Source: Limnohabitans sp. (GTDB lineage Bacteria > Pseudomonadota > Gammaproteobacteria > Burkholderiales > Burkholderiaceae_C). From it: a stretch of 64,000 nucleotides of DNA. The position numbers and the translations under genes were made by a program. The stretch covers positions 1-64,000 of the forward strand of contig NZ_JAFEIF010000004.1 in assembly GCF_017848645.1 (NCBI RefSeq). The letters are read 5' to 3'. Under the pieces are notes generated by a model that had not been told where the DNA came from, made no database searches, and saw only the letters and a program-made list of their open reading frames with translations. Each line of letters starts with the position of its first letter. Position 1 is the stretch's first letter. Positions 59,004 to 64,000 of the stretch are shown one piece after another.

Positions 59004-59978
59004 ATGAAACACTTGTTGATCCGTCTCGGCCAGATACTGGTTGCTTCGCTGGCTTTGACCACTATCCTGGCGCAAGCCCAGGACGCCTGGCCTGCTCGCC
59101 CCATCAAACTGCTGGTGGGCTTTGCGCCAGGCGGCAGTAGCGACATGGTGGCACGCCTTATCGCCACACCACTCGGTGAGCGACTCGGTCAGCCTGTCGT
59201 GGTCGAAAACCGTGCGGGTGCAGGCGGCAACATCGCGGCAGACGCAGTGGCCAAAGCTGCGTCTGACGGCTATACGCTGGTGCTGCTGCCCAGCGGGCAT
59301 TCGAGCAATGCTGCCATGAAGAAGAACCTGCCCTTCGATGCAGTTAATGATTTTGCTTGGATTTCCACAGTCACGACCTACCCACTCACGCTGTCCGTGC
59401 GCCCCGATTCACCGATCTCCTCATTCAAGGATTTCATCGACCGCGTCAAAAACGAGCCCAACCGCTACACCTACACTTCGGTCGGCGTGGGCACAGCCAT
59501 GCACCTGTTTGGCGAATGGCTGATGGCTGAGAGCGGCGGCGCGGCTACACATGTGCCTTTCAGGGGTGGCACTGCCCCCATGATGGAACTGCTGGCAGGG
59601 CGCGTCGACGTCATGATCGACACCATGACCACCACCGCACCGCTGTTCAAGGACAAACGCGTGCGCGTGCTCGCCACCACGGTACCCGCCGGGCAACAGG
59701 CCCTGCCAGGCGTGCCAGCTGTGGCCGACAGCTTTGCAGGCGTGGTATTCGATTCATGGCTGGGAGTGGCTGCGACCAAAGGCACGCCGCCCGCCGTGGT
59801 GGAACGACTCAATCGGGAACTGCGGGCCGTTCTGGACCAACCCGCCATTAAGCAAAGGCTGATTGACTGGGGCGGTAGCCCACGAGCCAGTACTCCCAGT
59901 GAGTTTCGCAACCGCGTAGAAGGTGAGATCCGTCAGCTCAGCAAGATCGTGACGGAGCGCAAGATTGAGGCACAGTGA
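59004..59978 (+). CDS. Bug/TctC family solute-binding protein (3)
   Basis: A 324-residue periplasmic binding protein: signal peptide ending ILAQAQ (about 26), then WPARPIKLLVGFAPGGSSDMVARL, VVENRAGAGGNIAADAVA and a HVPFRGGTAP loop. A GGAG precedes the ATG. It is the last gene of the plus-strand catabolic transcript and differs enough from the two minus-strand copies that it is unlikely to be a recent duplicate. Confidence 0.93.
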   Translation: MKHLLIRLGQILVASLALTTILAQAQDAWPARPIKLLVGFAPGGSSDMVARLIATPLGERLGQPVVVENRAGAGGNIAADAVAKAASDGYTLVLLPSGHSSNAAMKKNLPFDAVNDFAWISTVTTYPLTLSVRPDSPISSFKDFIDRVKNEPNRYTYTSVGVGTAMHLFGEWLMAESGGAATHVPFRGGTAPMMELLAGRVDVMIDTMTTTAPLFKDKRVRVLATTVPAGQQALPGVPAVADSFAGVVFDSWLGVAATKGTPPAVVERLNRELRAVLDQPAIKQRLIDWGGSPRASTPSEFRNRVEGEIRQLSKIVTERKIEAQ

Positions 59979-60192
59979 GCGACAGTTAATCAATGGGCTT
60001 GTGATGTGTGCCATGTTGTGCCACGTCGAGCCCGAAGGATTCTCTCAGTTTGAATGACCGATATCGGCCAAGGTCTAATTCAACGGATGACTGCTTACGG
60101 AGATGACCTAAACAGACCGCTTTTGGCCGTTAGCAGACAACTAGCCCACGTGGTCCGATGACTGCTCCCGCTGCGTCACTGACATTGGCCGC

Positions 60193-60524
60193 TCAAGCCT
60201 TCGGTGGAAAAAGCAACTTGTGCTGAACGCGTGATTTTTCGAATGCATTGCACAGTTGCATATCTGCGATGACCTTGTCCAGGTCCTCGTAGTCAAAGGC
60301 AGCGGTCCACTGACAAATCCATTGCATGGCGTCCAGAAAGGGGCTGGGATTACCTTCGCGTGTCAGGACACGAAGACAGTCCAGGTACTCTTCCCTGAAA
60401 AGCGTTGGCACGATGATTCGGCAACTGTTGACGACCGAAAGTTCCGCATTCATCACAAGCCTAGCCAGGCGTCCGTTGCCATCGGTGAAGGGGTGAACTT
60501 CGGAGACGAGGAACATCGCCATCA
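60193..60524 (-). pseudogene. Fic family protein, 5' truncated by IS1071
   Basis: What remains is the C-terminal 109 residues, starting MAMFLVSEVHPF with the Fic motif HPFTDGNGRLAR (AMPylation site: His, Asp, Gly-Asn-Gly-Arg) and a helical C-terminal part. The helices before the motif, needed for the Fic fold, are cut off at the IS1071 border at 60524/60525, so it is most likely inactive. The ATG at 60522 has GAGGAG, contributed by the transposon end, seven bases upstream, so the fragment may still be translated. Confidence 0.9.
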
Positions 60525-60630
60525 GGGGTCTCCTCGTTTTCAGTGCAATAAGTGACGGTACGCAAAGCTAGCACTGGCGCGGGGGTGGTCTGGGTAGACC
60601 GTTGATTTCATTGACTTTCCTGTTCGCTTT
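60525..60630 (+). repeat. left terminal inverted repeat of IS1071
   Basis: Begins GGGGTCTCCTCGTTTT and matches the reverse complement of 63623-63728 over about 105 bases with a few mismatches (for example C/A at 60563). The first 38 bases are identical to the other end. Confidence 0.9.
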
Positions 60631-60669
60631 GTAAACGGGTATGGTGGCCTCCCACTTTTGAGGTTCACG

Positions 60670-63585
60670 ATGCAGGGTTGGCACACAACGTTTTTGGGGA
60701 TGCGTGGGCTCCCCCGCGATATCAGCGACTTCGAGATGAAGGCATTTTTCACCTTCGATGGTGCCGAGCGCGACGCAATCAATGCACGCCGAGGTGATTC
60801 CCACAAGCTTGGTCTGGCGCTCCATATTGGTTTCCTGCGCATGAGTGGGCGTTTGCTCGGTGCCTTTCGGGTAATTCCAGTAGCCTTGTGGCGCCACCTT
60901 GGCAACGAGCTTGGCATTGCAGCACCAGAAGTCGCCTCGCTGAGAGCCATGTATGAACGCGGGCGCACGCTATTCGATCACCAACAAGTAGCCTGCACGG
61001 TCCTTGGATTCCAGTGGATGAGCGAGCACCAGCGCCGCTCACTGGTACGTGAACTGCGCGACGAAGTGGCGCGCTGCGCCGACCGCGATCAGCTACTCGT
61101 GCGGGCGCGTCAATGGCTGTACAAGAACAAGCTGGTGATCGTGCACGAGCGGGCAATTCGGACACTGATTGCGGCGGCACTTGCCCAGCTTGAAGTTGAA
61201 ACAGGCACCGCCATCGCCGCCAGCGTTGATCCAGCAACACTTGATCGCTGGCGAGCCTCAGTTTCAGAGCTGCGCCCAGATGGACAAACCCAGCAGAGTT
61301 GGCTATGGGCTGCACCGGCGAAACACTCAACCCGCCAAATCAGCGAGGTACTGGAGCGCATCGACCTGCTTTACACGCTGGACGTTCATAAGCACCTGGC
61401 AGACATCCCCGATCTCATCTTGCGCCGCTACGCGCGCCGACTTGTCTCCAGGCCGCCCTCAGCCGGAGCCAAGATCAAAGAGCCAGCGCGCACCGTGGAG
61501 GTCGCATGCTTTCTTCGGTATTGCCTGTTCACCACCACAGACCAGTTGATCCTTATGGTGCAGCGCCGGATCGCCGATCTGTGGCGTCAGGCTGCCGCCG
61601 ATGTCCCCGCTACCGTCAATTGGGCCGCAATGTACAAAACGCTGCTCGGCGAACTTGTTGCCTTGAGCGCGCAAGGTGCGGTGCCAGATGCTGAGTTGCG
61701 TGCCCGTCTTGAAGCCTTGATCACCGAAACCCAGAAACGCAAACCACCGAGCAGGGCCTCCCTGGTCCGCGAGGGATTGATTGATGGAATTCGCCCCGTG
61801 CGGTCGTTGCTCGTCGCCATTGCAAAGCTGCCCTGGCAGGCCACCGGCGAGCATCCTGCCATCGAGTACCTTGCCAAGCTGCAAGCTTTATATCTCAAAG
61901 GATCCAGAAAGCTGCCAGTTGAAGTGGTGGCACCAAGTCTGGGAATGATCTGGCAGGTTTCGATCTCCAGCCCAGACCGGGAACGGGCGTTTCAGGCGTT
62001 GGAGGTGGCCACCCTGTTTGCCCTGCGCCGCGCGGTGCGCAATGGCTCGGTCTGGATTGAGCACAGCCTGAGCTTTCGGGGTCGTGCGCGCTTGTTCTTC
62101 ACGGACGAGCGTTGGCAGGCAGAGTCCAAGAAACACTATGCCCGTCTATCGTTACCCAGCAAGGCTGCCACTTTCTTGAAGCCTTTGCTGGCCAGAGTAA
62201 CTGCCGGTGTCGATGCGGTGGCCGCTGCAGCCCGCAGTGGCGTACTGCGCGTGGATGATGAACTCCATTTGTCGCCATTGCCCGCAGAGGACGAAGACCC
62301 AGAAGTGACCAAGCTGCGCGCGGCTTTGGATCACCGCATCGGTGAGGTTCAATTGCCGGAAGTGATTCTGGCCGTTGACGCCCAGGTGCGCTTTAGCTGG
62401 ATCATGCTCGGACGTGAGCCGCGCTCTACCGACGAGCTGCTGATGGTCTATGCCGGCATCATGGCCCACGGCACCAGTCTGACTGCGGTCGAATGCGCGC
62501 GCATGATTCCGCAATTGTCTGCCACCAGCATTCGCCAGGCCATGCGCTGGGCGCGGGACGAACGGCGTCTGAGCCAGGCCTGCCAGGCTGTGCTGGAATT
62601 CATGCAGCGACACCCGATTGCCGCCACCTGGGGGCGGTCCGATTTGGCATCTTCTGACATGATGAGCATGGAGACCACCAAACGGGTGTGGCAAGCCCGG
62701 CTTGATCCTCGGCGCAACACACCTTCCATTGGAATCTACTCCCATGTAAAAGACCGGTGGGGCATCTTCCATGCGCAGCCCTTTGTGCTCAATGAGCGCC
62801 AGGCGGGCGTGGCCATTGAAGGTGTCATCCGCCAAGAAAAGCTGGAGACCAGCCAGCTTGCTGTGGATACCCATGGCTACACCGACTTTGCCATGTCACA
62901 TGCCCGTTTGCTTGGTTTTGATCTTTGCCCGCGGTTGAAGGAACTCAAACAGCGCCACCTCTTTGTGCCACGCGGCACCAAAGTGCCCGCAGAAATCGCT
63001 GCGGTGTGCGAAGCCAATGTCGACGTCGCTTTGATCGAAAAGCATTGGGATAGTCTGGTGCACCTGGCAGCCTCGGTCATGAGCGGACATGCCAGTGCGG
63101 TGGCAGCTCTTGCGCGGTTCGGTTCTGCCGCCCAGGGCGATCCAATCTATGAGGCTGGCGTGCAATTGGGGCGGTTGCTGCGTACGGCGTTTTTGGCTGA
63201 CTACTTTGTCAAGGACGCTTTCAGGAACGAGTTGCGCCGGGTGCTCAATCGGGGCGAGGCTGTTAACGCCCTCAAGCGCGCCATTTATACCGGCCGGATC
63301 AGCCCGGCGCAGGCCAAACGTGTCGATGAAATGCAGGCTGTGGCCGATGCGTTGAGCCTGATGGCCAACATCGTGATGGCGTGGAATACCTCACAGATGC
63401 AGGCGGTCCTGGATCGCTGGTCGAACCGCCGCCAGGTCATTCCACCGGAACTGATCGGGAAGATTGCGCCCACCAGGCTGGAGAGCATCAACTTGCGGGG
63501 TGTGTTTCGCTTCCCGGTTGACCGCTATGCTGACCAAATCCTGCCTTCGCGGCCAAATGCATCGATAACTGGCACCAATGGATGA
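60670..63585 (+). CDS. tnpA: IS1071 transposase (Tn3 family TnpA)
   Basis: A 971-residue DDE transposase. The N-terminal DUF4158-like DNA-binding region is followed by the catalytic domain with candidate acid residues in VDTHGYTDFAMSHARLLG and downstream. The frame is uninterrupted, so the element may be active. ATG 60670 gives the family start MQGWHTTFLGMRGLPRD; the frame opens at a TTG at 60658. Transposition is replicative and would need a resolvase in trans. Confidence 0.96.
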   Translation: MQGWHTTFLGMRGLPRDISDFEMKAFFTFDGAERDAINARRGDSHKLGLALHIGFLRMSGRLLGAFRVIPVALWRHLGNELGIAAPEVASLRAMYERGRTLFDHQQVACTVLGFQWMSEHQRRSLVRELRDEVARCADRDQLLVRARQWLYKNKLVIVHERAIRTLIAAALAQLEVETGTAIAASVDPATLDRWRASVSELRPDGQTQQSWLWAAPAKHSTRQISEVLERIDLLYTLDVHKHLADIPDLILRRYARRLVSRPPSAGAKIKEPARTVEVACFLRYCLFTTTDQLILMVQRRIADLWRQAAADVPATVNWAAMYKTLLGELVALSAQGAVPDAELRARLEALITETQKRKPPSRASLVREGLIDGIRPVRSLLVAIAKLPWQATGEHPAIEYLAKLQALYLKGSRKLPVEVVAPSLGMIWQVSISSPDRERAFQALEVATLFALRRAVRNGSVWIEHSLSFRGRARLFFTDERWQAESKKHYARLSLPSKAATFLKPLLARVTAGVDAVAAAARSGVLRVDDELHLSPLPAEDEDPEVTKLRAALDHRIGEVQLPEVILAVDAQVRFSWIMLGREPRSTDELLMVYAGIMAHGTSLTAVECARMIPQLSATSIRQAMRWARDERRLSQACQAVLEFMQRHPIAATWGRSDLASSDMMSMETTKRVWQARLDPRRNTPSIGIYSHVKDRWGIFHAQPFVLNERQAGVAIEGVIRQEKLETSQLAVDTHGYTDFAMSHARLLGFDLCPRLKELKQRHLFVPRGTKVPAEIAAVCEANVDVALIEKHWDSLVHLAASVMSGHASAVAALARFGSAAQGDPIYEAGVQLGRLLRTAFLADYFVKDAFRNELRRVLNRGEAVNALKRAIYTGRISPAQAKRVDEMQAVADALSLMANIVMAWNTSQMQAVLDRWSNRRQVIPPELIGKIAPTRLESINLRGVFRFPVDRYADQILPSRPNASITGTNG

Positions 63586-63622
63586 AACCGACCACGGTTT
63601 GACGCCACGAATCGCAGATTTG

Positions 63623-63728
63623 AAAGTGAACAGGAAAGTCAATGAAATCAACGATCTACCAACACCACCTCCGCGCCAGTGCTAGCTTTTCGTACCGTCA
63701 CTTATTGCACTGAAAACGAGGAGACCCC
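63623..63728 (-). repeat. right terminal inverted repeat of IS1071
   Basis: Ends ACGAGGAGACCCC and mirrors the left repeat. The transposon ends 33 bases before the aldolase stop codon. Confidence 0.9.
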
Positions 63729-63761
63729 AGGCGGGGGTGTTCAGCATGTCTTGCGTCCTGT

Positions 63762-64000
63762 TCAGGATTTGAATCGGCCAGCCAGTGCCGTGGCGCTGTC
63801 GCGCAGCACGTTTTGGTCGGCACCCACGGCCACAAACAGGCAGCCTTGGTCCACATAGTGTTTGGCCAAGGCTTCGTCGCCCGTCAAGATGCCGGCTGCT
63901 TTGCCGCAGGCGCGGATGCGGGCGATGGATTCGTCAATGACTTTCAGCACATCAGGGTGTTTCGGGTTGCCCAGGTGACCGAGCGCTGCCGACAAGTCGC
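63762..64000 (-). CDS. HpcH/HpaI aldolase family protein (cut by the right window edge)
   Basis: Only the C-terminal 78 residues are present; the frame continues past 64000. DLSAALGHLGNPKHPDV and GKAAGILTGDEALAKHYVDQGCLFVAVGADQNVL match class II HpcH/HpaI (HpaI/GarL) aldolases that split 4-hydroxy-2-oxoacids into pyruvate and an aldehyde. This is the last step of many ring-cleavage routes and suits the module to the left. Transcribed toward IS1071. Confidence 0.88.
   Translation of the reverse strand, partial: DLSAALGHLGNPKHPDVLKVIDESIARIRACGKAAGILTGDEALAKHYVDQGCLFVAVGADQNVLRDSATALAGRFKS

Larger units (their letters stand above)
60525..63728 (+). mobile_element. IS1071 (Tn3-family insertion sequence), complete
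   Basis: A 3204-base unit bounded by long inverted repeats and encoding only a 971-residue Tn3-type transposase, without resolvase or res site. Length, terminal sequence GGGGTCTCCTCGTTTT and the about 110-bp repeats match IS1071 as I know it. The direct 5-base flanks differ (CATCA left, AGGCG right), so there is no target duplication. IS1071 typically borders catabolic genes, as it does here. Confidence 0.95.

Noticed and set aside
60525..63728. Composite transposon carrying the catabolic genes
   Set aside because: Only one IS1071 copy is in the window and its flanks do not match, so a composite structure cannot be claimed.

Overview
The window is a chromosomal segment of a betaproteobacterium, most likely Burkholderiales of the family Comamonadaceae (a Limnohabitans/Rhodoferax/Acidovorax-like freshwater type). 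This rests on the ribosomal operon arrangement, the Arg/Gly/Pro-rich tail on ribosomal protein S3, the compact tail-to-head gene packing, the three Bug/TctC periplasmic binding proteins and a Comamonadaceae-typical IS1071. The assignment is inference from gene content; no database was searched.

Layout. 1-3.0 kb: end of a VanZ-like membrane protein, a 2Fe-2S ferredoxin-like protein, an alpha/beta hydrolase and a penicillin-binding D,D-carboxypeptidase. 3.1-13.2 kb: str and S10 translation operons (rpsL, rpsG, fusA, tuf, rpsJ, then rplC-rplD-rplW-rplB-rpsS-rplV-rpsC-rplP-rpmC-rpsQ), closed by a strong terminator directly after rpsQ, so the spc operon does not follow. 13.3-19.6 kb: peroxiredoxin, GNAT, a cytochrome b / cytochrome c' divergent pair, a TlpA-like lipoprotein, a DUF4197 protein, an esterase/CoA-transferase pair and a lipoprotein. 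19.6-30.0 kb: MFS transporter, a permease-less PTS relay (EIIA-HPr-EI), YghU-type GST, a TPR/O-GlcNAc-transferase-like protein, a CPBP protease, and the lipoylation genes lipA-lipB-ybeD. 30.1-37.5 kb: complete F1Fo ATP synthase operon atpIBEFHAGDC with promoter and terminator. 37.6-40.4 kb: SnoaL-like protein, YheT-type hydrolase, a conserved unknown, membrane cytochrome c and tRNA-Arg(CCG). 40.5-46.0 kb: a type I secretion operon (TolC-like, LapB-like ABC, HlyD-like) ending in an unusual excisionase-HTH/pseudo-receiver regulator. 46.5-50.3 kb: pyrE and xth in a back-to-back overlap, a methyltransferase, a YqjD-like envelope operon and two small membrane proteins.

50.7-64 kb is accessory. It starts at nested long inverted repeats near 50.7-50.86 kb and continues with a minus-strand block (sulfatase, SnoaL-like protein, two Bug proteins) facing a plus-strand block (VOC protein, FAD aromatic hydroxylase, IclR regulator, FAH-family hydrolase, thioesterase, third Bug protein). 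It ends at a complete 3204-bp IS1071 that has truncated a fic gene and has unmatched flanks. An HpcH/HpaI aldolase runs off the right edge. Together these look like a catabolic module for an aromatic (possibly sulfated) acid, with uptake proteins, ring hydroxylation, ring-cleavage chemistry and a local regulator; the substrate is not deducible from sequence alone.
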